A stretch of DNA of 64,000 bases from Streptomyces noursei ATCC 11455 (GCF_001704275.1 NZ_CP011533.1:9362001-9426000); one strand, 5' to 3'. Counted from the first letter of the stretch, positions 36,964 through 47,199 are shown. Numbers and translations: made by a program. The notes: a model not told the origin generated them from the letters alone.

Positions 36964-38216
36964 ACAAAAAGCCTGGCGCTCTGCCGGCCGGGTTCATGGT
37001 CTACTTCACGCTCGCACTGGCTCTGTTCCAGCAGGATTCCTATGACGACGTAGCAGAGCAACTGGTCGGTGGTATCCCGGAGTTGGGTGGATGCATCCCC
37101 AACAAGTCCTCGTTCACGCGGGCACGCGGGCGTCTGGGGCCGCGGGTCCTGGAGACATTGTTCCGTGAGCTGGCTGGCCCGCTGGCTCCACTCGGTTTGA
37201 AGAGCGCCTTCTATCGTGGAATGCGGCTGGTCGCGGTGGACGGGTTCGTGCTGGATGTGCCAGACACGACGGCCAACCGGGCCGCATTCGGCGGGCCAGT
37301 CAAGAACGGCCAGCCTGCAGGCTTCCCGCAGGCACGGGTGGTGACGCTGACTGAGTGCAGCACACACGCGCAAATCGATGCGGCGGTCGGCGGGTTCAAC
37401 GGCGGCGAGCCGGAGTTGGCAATCAAAATGGCCGACTCGGCCGCCGGGATACTGGTCATCATGGACCGAGGTCTTCCCGGGGTGGCGCTGTGGAAGGCGT
37501 ATACCGGGGCTGGGGCACATCTGCTGATCCGGGCCCGTTCGAGCGTCGCGGCTCGCCCGGCCGAGCACCTGCCGGACGGCACCTACCTGGCGAGGATGAA
37601 CCTGGCCGGGCAGAAAGGCGCTCATCCTGGCGGAGTACTGGTCCGTGTGATCGAGTACCGCGTCGACGGCGGCGAGGTGGTCAGGCTGTTAACCGAGTTG
37701 GTCGACCCGGTCGCTTATCCGGCGTCGGAGTTGGCGGGGCTTTACCATGCGAGATGGGAAGCGGAGTCGGCGTTCCGGCAGATCAAGACGTTCCAGCGCG
37801 GACCGATCGAAGTCCTGCGCTCGGGCGACCCGGATCTGGTGCGTCAGGAGGTCTGGGCGCACCTGACCGTGCACCACTGCCTCACGCAGGTCATCGTAGG
37901 TCTGGCTGACGGCAACGGGGTCGATCCGGGCCGGGTCTCGTTCGTCAAGGTCCTCAAGCACGTGCGACGCAGCGTGGTCCGACAGTGCTCGGACACGCCA
38001 ACGAAGATCAAGAAGTTCCTGTCCGTGCTGGCGGCGAAGGTGCATCGGAAGCTCGACAACGGTGCCAGGCGTCTGCGTGAAGCGGACCGGCACCTGAAGC
38101 GTCCGGAGTCGAAATACTCCTCGAAGCTCTCCTACCGGATCAACACCCGGGACCGGAGGCCGACACGACGGATCGCTGCCAAGGCCATCACGTTGCAGCC
38201 CGTGATAGTTCGGTAG
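36964..38216 (+). pseudogene. IS4 family transposase, N-terminally truncated
   Basis: The frame is open from the ISL3 junction; an ATG at 36996 gives 406 aa. Conserved IS4 features: LPAGFMVYFTLALALFQ, VAVDGFVLDVPDT (first Asp), IMDRGLPG (second Asp) and YHARWEAESAFRQIK (the Y-(2)-R-(3)-E-(6)-K signature). About 50 N-terminal residues are lost to the ISL3 insertion. The C-terminus looks complete, and the 3' end abuts an ISAzo13-like fragment near 38233. Confidence 0.85.
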
Positions 38217-38233
38217 TCAAGCAACGGCATTGA

Positions 38234-39183
38234 GCACCTGGCGGGAAGTGCATGACGGTGATGCTCAGCCCGCACTCGTCGGCGAAGTCGGCCAGGCCCA
38301 TCTTGAACAGGCGGGAGTCGGCCGAGTTGGCCCCTCCGGCGTCGGCGGTGACCAGTAAGCGGTCCGCGCCGGGGTAGTCGAGGTGCCCTTGGGTCTTCCA
38401 CCAGCGGCGCAGGGACTCCACCGCGAAGGCGGCGGTGTTGCGGTCGGTGCCCACATTCACCCAGCCGCTGTCGCGCCCCAGGTCGTAGATGCCGTATGGG
38501 ATGGCGACCGGGGTGTCGGGGTCGATGAAGTCGTGGTCTGGGGCGGTGATGGGCTGGCCTTTGGGGCGGTAGGTGCGGCCGGGCCTGGCGAAGTCGCCGA
38601 TCGGTTCCTTCTGCTTCGTATCCACACTCACCACCGGCAGGCCCTCAGCCAGGAAGCGTTCGGCGGCGGAGTTGATGTGCCGGAACTGGGCGTCGCGGTC
38701 GGGCACCTGGCTGCCGGACCGGGTCTTGGCCATACCCTGCAGACTGAAGCCCATCGCACGCAGCAGGCCGCCGACCACCGGGGCGCTGACCGGATGACCG
38801 GCATCGGCCAACTCCCGGGACAAGTCCCGCAGCGAGGCAGTGGTCCAGCGCAGCGGGGACACTGGATCGCCCACCTCACGCGGCTCGATCAACAACTCGA
38901 GAGCCGCGACCAGACCGGGGTCGCGCTCCGCGGCCGACTTGCGCCCGCCGCCGGGCCTGCGCACCCGCCCCAACACCTCTGCCCCGCCAGCGAGTTCCTC
39001 ACGCCCTCGCGCAACGGTCGACTCCGAGACCTCCGCCAGCTTGGCCACGGCCGCGATCCCGCCATGCCCCAGAGCCCAAGCCTCGGAAGCCAGATACAGA
39101 CGGCGCTGCCGCTCATCCAGATGCGGCAGCACCACCGCGAACTTCGCATCCAGCACCGACAGGACTTCATCCGGGATCGCCAC
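38234..39183 (-). pseudogene. ISAzo13-like transposase (diverged), C-terminally truncated
   Basis: About 315 residues related to, but different from, the 562-aa transposase at 28298: same DERQRRL, VSVDTKQKEPIG and LVTADAGGANS blocks. It stops at MHFPPG, before the catalytic Glu block, because the IS4 element is joined there. N-terminal GTG near 39183 is a guess. Confidence 0.85.
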
Positions 39184-39240
39184 AACAGACCAACTGCCAC
39201 ACAGAACCAAGGTATTGGCCCGAATCCAGCAGTAGTTAAT

Positions 39241-39559
39241 TTACGGCTCCTTGGCCCGCTTCAGCTCGGCGTTCTCCTTCTTCAACACCTTGAGCTGAGC
39301 GGACTCCTACGTCGTCGTCCCCGGACGCTGGCCCGCGTCGATCTCGTGCTGCTTCACCCAGTTCCGCAGTGTTTCGCGGGAGCCGATGTCGAGCTTGTCC
39401 GCGACCGCCTGCACGGCGGCCGTCTCGTTCGGGTAGTCGTCGCGCACTTCGGCGACCATGCGCACCGCACGACGGCGGAACTCAAGCGGGTAACGGGAAG
39501 GTCGTGCCATAACTCAATCCTTACATGGAATCGAGCCTCCACCCAACCCGGGGCGGTTC
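39241..39559 (-). pseudogene. IS3-family orfA remnant with premature stop
   Basis: [19 protein letters not shown] starts a typical OrfA (39510 leftward) with RETLRNWVKQHEIDAGQRPG; a TAG then replaces a Glu codon before ESAQLKVLKKENAELKRA, and the gene ends at 39241. The right terminal end TGAACCGCCCCGGGTT is at 39559. orfB is gone. Confidence 0.8.
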
Positions 39560-39562
39560 AGT

Positions 39563-39930
39563 ATGTCGAATGCCGCTGCTGCCAGGCAGGTCGATGTCCA
39601 GGCCAAGACGGTGGGCAAGTGGCGCCGGAAGTTCGCGGCCGAGGGGATGGCCGGGCTGCAGGATGCGGGCCGCACGGGCCGGCCGAAGGCGGACTTGGTC
39701 CTGAGCGAAGCCGAACAGGGCCAGCTGGTGCGCTGGTCGCGGCGGGCGAAGACCGCGCAGTTCCTCGCCCTGCGGGCCAGGATCGTGCTGCGGTGCGCGG
39801 AGGGCGGGACGAACCGGCAGGCCGCGATGGACCTGGGTGTCGATGAGTCAACGGTGGAGCGTTGGCGAGCCCGCTTCATTGCCAAGCGCCTCGACGGCTT
39901 GCAGGACGAGCCGCGGCCTGGCCGGCCTCC
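39563..39930 (+). pseudogene. IS630-family transposase N-terminal fragments, fused
   Basis: Two helix-turn-helix units occur in line ([16 protein letters not shown] and [16 protein letters not shown]), each followed by a GRPK/GRPP motif. Normally one such unit starts an IS630 transposase, so two related remnants appear fused at the GRPKA motif. No DDE domain follows; an ISAs1 fragment begins at about 39931. Confidence 0.65.
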
Positions 39931-41011
39931 ATCGAGGCGGGCCAGGGCAATTGCGAGGTTGCGGAAGGTGGCCAGGGCCCGGGGCGCGTTTCCAGTCCGT
40001 ACTCGGCAGGCGTCCTCGCGCAGGGTGGTGTCGCGGATGTGGTGCAGGGCTTCGATCTCCCAGTGCCCGCGAACGAGGGCGGCGAGTTGGGCCGCAGTGG
40101 CCTGTCCGGCAGCCAGGCTGGTGACCGCGTAAACGCGTTCGAGTGTCACCTTGCCAGTGCGGGCATCTCGGCGTCGACGCACGATTTGCAGTACCTGAAC
40201 GGCGTGCGGGAAGGCGAGACCTGTAACGGTGGCGGCCTTGAGCCGGCGGATCTCGTTGCGGCCGTGACCGGTGGTGCGGGTCTTGTCCAGCAACGGGACA
40301 TCCCGCCAAGGAAGCTCCTTCAGCGCCGTCTGCAGAGTGGGGTGGTTGCCCTTGACCACGGCGATGTAGTGGGCGTTCTTCTCCTCGACGAGGAAACGGG
40401 CGTGATCGGTTTGGGTCAGCAGCGCGTCGAACGTGACGACCGTGCCCGTGAGTGGGAGCGGGGCGAGCAGCGGCTGGAACGCAGTGATCTCGTTGCTCTT
40501 GACGTCGACCTGGCGCTGAGCGATGACCGCCTTCTCGCCGTGCAGGACCGCGGCCAGGAGGTGGACCGCGGTCCGCGCGATGGTGCGCGAACCGCGCAGG
40601 GATTTGCCGTCCACGGCCAGGGCCTGCAGTCCGCCGGCAGGCTCGAGCTGGCCGGCAAGCCAGTTGCCGACAGCCCGGTCCAAGGCATTCGTGTCGATCC
40701 GGGACAGCAGCCGTCCCAACGTGCAGGCCCGCGGGACGCTTCCTTCCAGACCGAGGCGGGCCCGGATCTCGGGCGGGGCGCCAGCCGCGAACCGGGCGAT
40801 GGACACCAAGGTGGCAGCACCACCGAGGACTGCGACGGTGCACAGGGGCCAGCAGCCCGCCGAGCCGGTAACGACGCCCTTGGCGCCGACGCGGATCCGG
40901 GAGAGCCGCCAGGACCCCAGCGAGACGGACCAACGCCTCAGGCTCGCCAATCGGCAAGTCCGCCATGCGCGCACGGTGGCAGGACAGGACTTCGATCGTG
41001 GAAAATGGCAT
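39931..41011 (-). pseudogene. ISAs1-family transposase, frameshifted and truncated
   Basis: N-terminus MPFSTIEVLSCHRARMADLP with PDPRRRQGRRYRL is in one frame; the rest ([44 protein letters not shown]) is in another, with the shift at about 40850. The C-terminus is lost at about 39931 (after ALARLDGG). Inactive. Confidence 0.85.
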
Positions 41012-41079
41012 ATGGACGCGACCCCTGGACGATCAACGGCTTAGACACCTTGATCATCAGAGGTCGCGTCCTTCGTATG
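41007..41079. repeat. Long inverted repeat upstream of the ISAs1 remnant
   Basis: GGACGCGACC (41014-41023) pairs with GGTCGCGTCC (41062-41071); GGCATA and TATGCC extend the stem outside small bulges. A nested GATCAA / TTGATC pair lies in the loop. It may be the end of an element or a structured leader. Confidence 0.55.
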
Positions 41080-41159
41080 CCCACCGGGCCCGCTGGACCG
41101 AACACCCACCATCAGGGCAAACACCCCATCTCGACAGGCGAGAACGCTTCAGCCCTGGA

Positions 41160-42112
41160 CAGGTACGGCCCGTATCCCGAACGGCTGCGGCAGTAGTTCG
41201 AGGGCGTGATCTGGAAGTTCAGGTCGGGCGGGCAGTGGAGGGAGATGCCGCAGGAGTTCGGAGCCTGGTCCACCGTCCACAACCGTTTTCGCCAGTGGCG
41301 GGACGCCGGCGTCTTCGAGACCCTGCTGGAGGGCCTGATCGCCGAGGCTGCCAAGCGGGACGAGGTGGACTTGTCCCTGGTCAGCGTGGACTCCACCACC
41401 ACTCGCGCCCACCACGACGCCGCCGGGATGCACCTGGATGACGAAGTCCTGACCGCCCTGGAGAAAGCCGCCGCCGAGGAGGAGAAGGCCCGGCAAAAGG
41501 GGGCAGCCCGGAAGGACAAGGCGGACAGGACGGCGATCCCGTCCGCGAGGAGCGAAGACGCCTTCGACGCCGGCACCGAGTCCGGCTGAAGGCCGCCCTG
41601 CTGGGGCGCTCGCGGGGCGGACAGACCAGCAAGGTCCACCTCGCCGCCGACCGCCAGTGCCGCCCACTCGCGATCATCCTGACCGCCGGACAGGCCGCCG
41701 ACAGCCCTCAGTTCATCCCCGTGCTGAAGAAGATCCGGGTCCGCGGCCCCATCGGGCGTCCCCGCACCCGCCCCGACGCGGTCGCCGGCGACAAGGCGTA
41801 CTCCTCCCGTGGCAACCGCGCCTACCTGCGCAAACGCCAGATCAAGGCGGTCATACCAGAGAAGAAGGACCAGGCTGCCAACCGGAAGAAGAAGGGCCGC
41901 CGAGGCGGCCGGCCCCTCAGCCACGACGCCGAGCTCTACAAGGTGAGGAACACGGTTGAGCGCCTGATCAACAAGCTGAAAGCCTGGCGTGGCATCGCCA
42001 CCCGCTACGACAAGACCCCCGAGAGCTACCAAGCCGGACTCCACCTTCGCGCCTCCATGATCTGGATCAAGGACCTCATCCGAACCGCATGATCACGACT
42101 CAATACAGGCCC
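41160..42112 (+). pseudogene. IS427-like (IS5 family) element, copy 1, 5' truncated
   Basis: OrfA-type frame from about 41206 (FRSGGQWREMPQEFG, LVSVDSTTTRAHHDAAG) and a second frame to 42092 (LAADRQCRPLAIILTAGQAAD, AGDKAYSSRGNRAYLRKR, KVRNTVERLINKLKAWRGIA). Upstream of the ATC/TGG motif there is an in-frame TAG (41195-41197) where homologues read Gln. Right end CAATACAGGCCC at 42112. Bases 41160-41878 appear identical to 43383-44101. Confidence 0.85.
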
Positions 42113-42345
42113 ACGGCATGGGGTGTCTGACACAACGAACCACCGAAAATCCCCCCGCCACTGGTCCAGCACCAGGCAGTCTGTCGTTGCTTCCGTAAGA
42201 CTGATTCTGCGGGAGCATTGACAGCAGTCAGCGTGACAACCCACTGACAAGGGTTGACACCCGACTGGAGTTGTCACACGCTCTTAAAAGCGTGGTGCTG
42301 CACGTGCACCGGCGATTTCGATTCCCTCGCGCGCAGCTGCCGCTC
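42113..42345. other. Spacer between IS427-like copies with repeated GTTGTCAC-type motif
   Basis: GTGACAAC (42233-42240), GTTGACAC (42253-42260) and GTTGTCAC (42270-42277) form a small array of inverted/direct half-sites. Otherwise unassigned; it is flanked by opposite ends of two IS427-like elements. Confidence 0.45.
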
Positions 42346-42440
42346 GGGCCTGTATTGGTTCGTGATCAATCTGTGGAATCGGCCTGCGTCGCGTGACACG
42401 TCCTGGTAGATCGTCTTTCATGACGCGGGTGCAACTGACT

Positions 42441-43338
42441 GAACCTCTTTCATCCTGCCTCTGCGAGGGTGAAATGCCTGGTCAGAGGGGAGTTGGTGAC
42501 AAGACAGGGCCCCTGGTCGTTGCTGTGGTGACATCACTCATCACGCAGCGTCCGAGGAGCCCTGTTGGTTCCGTATTCTTCCATGCTCGACGTCCCGCAC
42601 GAACTCGTTGAGCACGTTTCCTGGCTGATCCATGCCCGCCGGCAGGAGCTGAACTCGCCCTGGCGACGGCTCGGTTGCTTCAAGCAGGCCCTACTGGTGT
42701 TGGCGCACCTTCGGAAGAACGAGACGTTCGCGCAGGTCGGAGCCGGTTTCGGGGTATCGGAGGCGACGGCTTGGCGGTACGTGGACGAGACCTTGATGAT
42801 CCTCGCCTCGTGGGCACCCGGCCTGCGCGAGGCCCTGGTGGGCCTGGGTGAGGGCGACTTCGTCGTCGTTGACGGGACACTGATCCCCACCGACCGCATC
42901 GCCGCAGACGAGCCGTACTACAGCCAAAAACACAAGCGGCACGGAATGAACGTGCAGGTCATCGCGTCCCCAGACGGCACTCCACTGTGGTTCTCCCGCG
43001 CGTTGCCCGGACGCACCCACGACCTGACCGCGGCACGGGCTCACGGCATCGTCCAGGCCTGCCTCACCAGGCAGATCCTCGTCCTGGCCGACCGCGCCTA
43101 CCAAGGCGCCGGCGCAACCGTCCGCACCCCCTACAAGAACCACCGCGAACAACCCGACCACTACCAACTGTTCAACCGCGACCACGCCCGCCTCCGAGCA
43201 CCGGGCGAACGCGCCTTCGCCCAACTCAAGCAATGGCGGACCCTCCGCCAGGCACGATGCTCAACCAACCGCATCAGCCGCATCGTCCAGGCCGTTCACA
43301 CGCTCCTGACCTGCGACTACTCAGGATGAAAGAGGTTC
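42441..43338 (+). mobile_element. 898-bp IS5-family element, copy A
   Basis: Ends GAACCTCTTTCATCCTG as inverted repeats; target duplication ACT (42438-42440 and 43339-43341). Inserted in the first codons of the IS427-like transposase. Confidence 0.92.
42565..43329 (+). CDS. IS5 family transposase (DDE_4 type), copy A
   Basis: 254 aa from a TTG with GAGGAG five bases upstream. Helix-turn-helix AQVGAGFGVSEATAWRYVDE, then DDE blocks VVVDGTLIPTDRI (first Asp), KHKRHGMNVQVIA, LVLADRAYQGAG (second Asp) and GERAFAQLKQWR (Glu). Complete. Among the four copies, this one has Leu at the second codon after the ATG at 42583 and Leu in QALLV. Confidence 0.93.
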   Translation: MVPYSSMLDVPHELVEHVSWLIHARRQELNSPWRRLGCFKQALLVLAHLRKNETFAQVGAGFGVSEATAWRYVDETLMILASWAPGLREALVGLGEGDFVVVDGTLIPTDRIAADEPYYSQKHKRHGMNVQVIASPDGTPLWFSRALPGRTHDLTAARAHGIVQACLTRQILVLADRAYQGAGATVRTPYKNHREQPDHYQLFNRDHARLRAPGERAFAQLKQWRTLRQARCSTNRISRIVQAVHTLLTCDYSG

Positions 43339-44101
43339 ACTGATGAAGAGTGGGAGTTCATCGGGGCGTACCTACCGATAGGCAGGTACGGCCCGTATCC
43401 CGAACGGCTGCGGCAGTAGTTCGAGGGCGTGATCTGGAAGTTCAGGTCGGGCGGGCAGTGGAGGGAGATGCCGCAGGAGTTCGGAGCCTGGTCCACCGTC
43501 CACAACCGTTTTCGCCAGTGGCGGGACGCCGGCGTCTTCGAGACCCTGCTGGAGGGCCTGATCGCCGAGGCTGCCAAGCGGGACGAGGTGGACTTGTCCC
43601 TGGTCAGCGTGGACTCCACCACCACTCGCGCCCACCACGACGCCGCCGGGATGCACCTGGATGACGAAGTCCTGACCGCCCTGGAGAAAGCCGCCGCCGA
43701 GGAGGAGAAGGCCCGGCAAAAGGGGGCAGCCCGGAAGGACAAGGCGGACAGGACGGCGATCCCGTCCGCGAGGAGCGAAGACGCCTTCGACGCCGGCACC
43801 GAGTCCGGCTGAAGGCCGCCCTGCTGGGGCGCTCGCGGGGCGGACAGACCAGCAAGGTCCACCTCGCCGCCGACCGCCAGTGCCGCCCACTCGCGATCAT
43901 CCTGACCGCCGGACAGGCCGCCGACAGCCCTCAGTTCATCCCCGTGCTGAAGAAGATCCGGGTCCGCGGCCCCATCGGGCGTCCCCGCACCCGCCCCGAC
44001 GCGGTCGCCGGCGACAAGGCGTACTCCTCCCGTGGCAACCGCGCCTACCTGCGCAAACGCCAGATCAAGGCGGTCATACCAGAGAAGAAGGACCAGGCTG
44101 C

Positions 44102-44380
44102 TACTGACCTGTAGTCGCGGTGTCGTGAGTGTGAGTCCGGTGCCGGTGAGGCATCCGTCGATGATGTCGCTGCGGTATTGGATTTGGCGGAGGCCGTGTC
44201 GGAGCCGGCGCATGAGGTGGTCCGGGTCGGTGAAGGCGGTGTTGGCCTGGGTGGTGCGGCGGAGGATCGACCAGATGCCCTCGACCGGATTGAGGTCGGG
44301 TGCATAGGGCGGCAGGTGGTAGGCCGAGATCCAGTCCTGCGCGTCGATGAAGGCGCGCATCCGGCGGTCTTTGTGGACAG
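44102..44380 (-). pseudogene. IS630-family transposase C-terminal fragment
   Basis: HKDRRMRAFIDAQDWISAYH and LPPYAPDLNPVEGIWSILRR are the characteristic C-terminal DDE region; QYRSDIIDGCLTGTGL ends it. The N-terminal part is missing, replaced by a group II intron 3' end. Confidence 0.85.
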
Positions 44381-44511
44381 TGAAGTCGATCCGGGGCGCG
44401 GTTCCGGTCTTGTCGACCGGCCCGTTTCCCCAGACCGCTTCCCGCACCCGGCGTGCCCGTTTCCGAGCACCGGGCGCTCCACAAGTCCTGCTCAAAACCT
44501 GTGTGTTGTCC

Positions 44512-44874
44512 TCATTCCAGGCCAGGCCATGGAGTCGGGATGACTGTTCCCCGGTAGCGGTAACGCGTGGTGGTTACCTTCGCGGGGTTGAACAGTGGCC
44601 TTTCCTCCGAGGCCGGCCACCATCCGACGTCGCAGTAGCGGCGGCGTAGGTCCTTCCAGGTGGACCGGCGGTGTTTGCGGCGCAGCCAGCTCCCGACCTG
44701 GCGCCACGTGTAGTAGCTCAGGTAGGAGAAGGTCGCGCTGGACACGCCGGGCCGGAAGTAGACGCACCAGCCCTTGAGCGCAGGGTTGAGCTGACGCAGC
44801 AGGGCGTCGAGCGGCTGGCTCGTGTCCGTTGTCCGGCACATCGTCCTGACCTTGCCGGTCTTGCCGGATGGATA
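44512..44874 (-). pseudogene. Group II intron maturase, C-terminal piece
   Basis: Carries LRQLNPALKGWCVYFRPGVS (maturase domain X) and a W-RRYC region, ending PTPWPGLE. Separated from its RT domain by the 1754-bp element; joining across one copy of the ATA duplication gives a continuous frame (HYIYTYPSGKTGKV). Confidence 0.85.
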
Positions 44875-46628
44875 GGGCTTGCCGATCAATAACTCGCCGT
44901 CTTGATCTCTGATGGGCAGGTGATGCCTGCCGCCGCTGCGAAAGCCTGGAGGTCTTCGAGGGCGGCGAGACGGGTGTCGGCGGGATGAACGGTGTATCCG
45001 GCGGTGTCGAGGAGCTGGCGGATGTCGCGGATGCGCCGGTTGATGGTTTCGGGTGTGACGGTGAAGAGGCGGGCGACGGTGACCTGCGGGAGCCCGTGCC
45101 GGTAGTGGAGGAGGGCGGCCAGTAGGCGGTCGGCGAGGGTGAGGATGGGACGACGGCCTGTCAGGGGGCCACCCTTGATGCGGGGTCGGTGGCCACGCCG
45201 CTTGTCCAGGTGCGTTTCCCGCTGCTCCTCATGGAGGGCGGTGAGTGTGGAGATCAGCGCATCCCACTCGGCGGGCGGCAGTCCGGTCAGGGCCGGGTGG
45301 CACAGCCAGGCAAGGTCGGGACTGGGCTGATCGAACGGGTCCGGGACATCACTGACCTGGGCATACGGCTCGGGTCGGAGACTGTAGTTCCAGTCGCCGT
45401 GCCAGGCATGACGGTCCAGCGGCAAGGCTGCCATCTGCCGGTCGCCGATGCGGACACCGGTTTCATAGGTGGCGGTGTCGAGTTCGGAGCGGATGGTCAG
45501 GCCGGTGCGGGTGGTGGTCGCCGCGATGCTGTTCACGATGACTTCGTGGCTGGTCAGGGGCTTGCCTCGCCAGTTCATGGTGATGTGGGAGAACAGCCGG
45601 TGTTCCACTTTGTTCCATTTTGATGTGCCTGGAGGATAGTGACACACGGCGATCTCCAGGCCCGTCTCCAGGGCCAGCGCGGCGAGTTCGGCCTTCCAGG
45701 CACGGGTGCGATAGCCGTTGGAGCCGCCCGCGTCCGCAGTGATCAGCAGGCGGCCTGAGCGCGGGTACGCGGCGCGGCCCACCGCGTGCCACCAGCGGCG
45801 CAACGTCTGGACGGCGAAGGCGGCGGTGTCGTGGTCGGTGCCGACGCTGACCCAGCCAGCATCCGCGGCCAGGTCGTAGATCCCGTATGGGATCGCCTTG
45901 CCCAGGTCGGCGTCGGGAAAGTCATGGGTACGGACCCGGACCGGATCGCCTTCACGACACCACTGGCGGCCGGCGTTCTTGTAGTTGCCCACCAACTCTT
46001 TCTTCTTCGTGTCCACGCTGACCACCGGATCTCCGGCTGCCTGGAACTGTTTGGCCTGCTCGTTGATGTAGCGGAACTGTGCGTCCCGGTCCGGGTGCTG
46101 GGCGCCCTCGATGGTCTTGGCGTTGCCCTGGAGGCTGAAGCCCTCCTCCCGCAGCAGCACGGCAACCGTGTCCGCCGAGACCCGATGGCCCTGCCGCGTC
46201 AGCTCGGCCGCCAGGTGCCGGGTCGACTTCACCGTCCAGCGCAGCGGCGACATCGGATCCCCACGCATGTCCGGCTCGACCAGGGCCAGCAGCGCGGGCC
46301 GCAGCCCCTGATCGAGATCGACCGCGCGCTTGCGCCCGCCGCCCTCCCGACGGACACGTCCCAACGGTGCCTGGCCGGACTCAAGTTCTCTCACGCCGCG
46401 CGAAACGGTGCCCTCCCGGACCCCGGCCGCGCGGGCGACGAGCTTGATCCCGCCGTGTCCCAGTGACCGTGCTTCTGCTCCTATAGCCAGCCGCCGTTGA
46501 CGCTCGTCGAGATGCGGGAACAGCGTCTCGAACTTCGCGGTCAGTGCGGCTTCGATCCCCTCCGGTCTCCCCATACCACAACAACGAGCCTCGAAGCCGG
46601 AAGCGACGGCTTGTTTCCCGGCAAGCCC
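44875..46628. mobile_element. ISAzo13-like insertion sequence, copy 2 (1754 bp)
   Basis: Same ends as copy 1 (GGGCTTGCCG); target duplication ATA (44872-44874 and 46629-46631). Inserted in the maturase gene of the third group II intron. Confidence 0.93.
44886..46574 (-). CDS. ISAzo13 family transposase, copy 2
   Basis: 562 aa, the same protein as at 28298 with all DDE blocks intact. The open frame continues upstream of the ATG into maturase sequence, giving a 759-codon frame that is a chance fusion and not a real protein. Confidence 0.92.
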   Translation of the reverse strand: MGRPEGIEAALTAKFETLFPHLDERQRRLAIGAEARSLGHGGIKLVARAAGVREGTVSRGVRELESGQAPLGRVRREGGGRKRAVDLDQGLRPALLALVEPDMRGDPMSPLRWTVKSTRHLAAELTRQGHRVSADTVAVLLREEGFSLQGNAKTIEGAQHPDRDAQFRYINEQAKQFQAAGDPVVSVDTKKKELVGNYKNAGRQWCREGDPVRVRTHDFPDADLGKAIPYGIYDLAADAGWVSVGTDHDTAAFAVQTLRRWWHAVGRAAYPRSGRLLITADAGGSNGYRTRAWKAELAALALETGLEIAVCHYPPGTSKWNKVEHRLFSHITMNWRGKPLTSHEVIVNSIAATTTRTGLTIRSELDTATYETGVRIGDRQMAALPLDRHAWHGDWNYSLRPEPYAQVSDVPDPFDQPSPDLAWLCHPALTGLPPAEWDALISTLTALHEEQRETHLDKRRGHRPRIKGGPLTGRRPILTLADRLLAALLHYRHGLPQVTVARLFTVTPETINRRIRDIRQLLDTAGYTVHPADTRLAALEDLQAFAAAAGITCPSEIKTASY

Positions 46629-46631
46629 ATA

Positions 46632-47025
46632 GGTGTAGATGTAGTGCTGGTTGCTGCCTCGTTTTCGGTGGCGCTGGATGCGCCAGCCGAGGAAGTCGAG
46701 GCCCTTGTCGATGTGGGTGATCAGGGTCTTCTCCGGTGACAGGCGCAGGCTCATCTCGGACAGGACTTCTGCGATCTCTTCCCGGAGGGCTTCGGCGTCG
46801 TCGTTCGTGCCCGACACCATCAGGCACCAGTCGTCCGCGTAGCGGACGAGCCGGTAGTTGGGCAGGCGGTGACGACGGCGCTTGGCTCTCTCCGTCTGGC
46901 TTGAGGCGGGTCCGCCGGGGCCTTGGGCAATGTGCTCGTCCAGGACCGTCAGGGCCACGTTGCTCAGCAGCGGTGAAAGGATCGAACCCTGCGGGGTTCC
47001 GGCGCGGTTGTCTCGCAGCATGCGG
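46632..47025 (-). pseudogene. Group II intron reverse transcriptase, middle piece
   Basis: AGTPQGSILSPLLSNVAL, catalytic LVRYADDWCLMV, and ITHIDKGLDFLGWRIQRH. The N-terminal RT blocks are missing. A different lineage from the two introns at 32-36 kb. Confidence 0.88.
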
Positions 47026-47199
47026 TCCGACGAGGACCGCTCCCAGGTCCTCACTGGCCAGGCACCCCGCGTCATGGCAAGCCTCCGGAACACCGCGATC
47101 ACCCTCCTCCGCCTCCACGGCCACACCAACATCGCCGCCGCGCTACGGCACCACTCCCGCAACACCGCCCGCCCCGTCCATTTGGTCCTGACCGCATGA
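47026..47199 (+). pseudogene. ISAs1-family transposase C-terminal fragment
   Basis: MASLRNTAITLLRLHGHTNI and a short tail to the stop at 47199, matching the C-terminal end of ISAs1 transposases. The rest is missing. Confidence 0.75.

Larger units (their letters stand above)
42346..44101 (+). mobile_element. IS427-like (IS5 family) element, copy 2, interrupted by an 898-bp IS5
   Basis: Left end GGGCCTGTATTG at 42346. The reading frame starts at ATG 42420 (MTRVQLT) and resumes at 43342 (DEEWEFIGAYLPIGRYGPY) after the inserted IS5; the same premature TAG as copy 1 follows. The 3' part is cut off at 44101 by an IS630 fragment. Confidence 0.85.
44381..47025 (-). mobile_element. Third group II intron, 5' truncated and carrying ISAzo13-like copy 2
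   Basis: Minus strand. The maturase gene reads from 47025 to 46632 and continues from 44874 to 44512. Downstream, a domain V-like hairpin (GAGCGCCCGG with a GAAA loop, about 44450-44486) and a domain VI-like hairpin are seen. The 5' end is lost at an ISAs1 fragment. Boundaries are approximate. Confidence 0.65.

Noticed and set aside
42270..42340. tRNA-like arm: CACGC / GCGTG stem with a TCTTAAAA loop followed by TTCGATTCC.
   Set aside because: The loop has 8 bases, the T-arm does not pair and no acceptor stem is present, so it is not a tRNA gene.
44886..47165. A 759-codon frame that looks like a reverse transcriptase-transposase fusion.
   Set aside because: The junction coincides with an IS end and a 3-bp target duplication; the transposase alone matches copy 1. 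It is a chance read-through.
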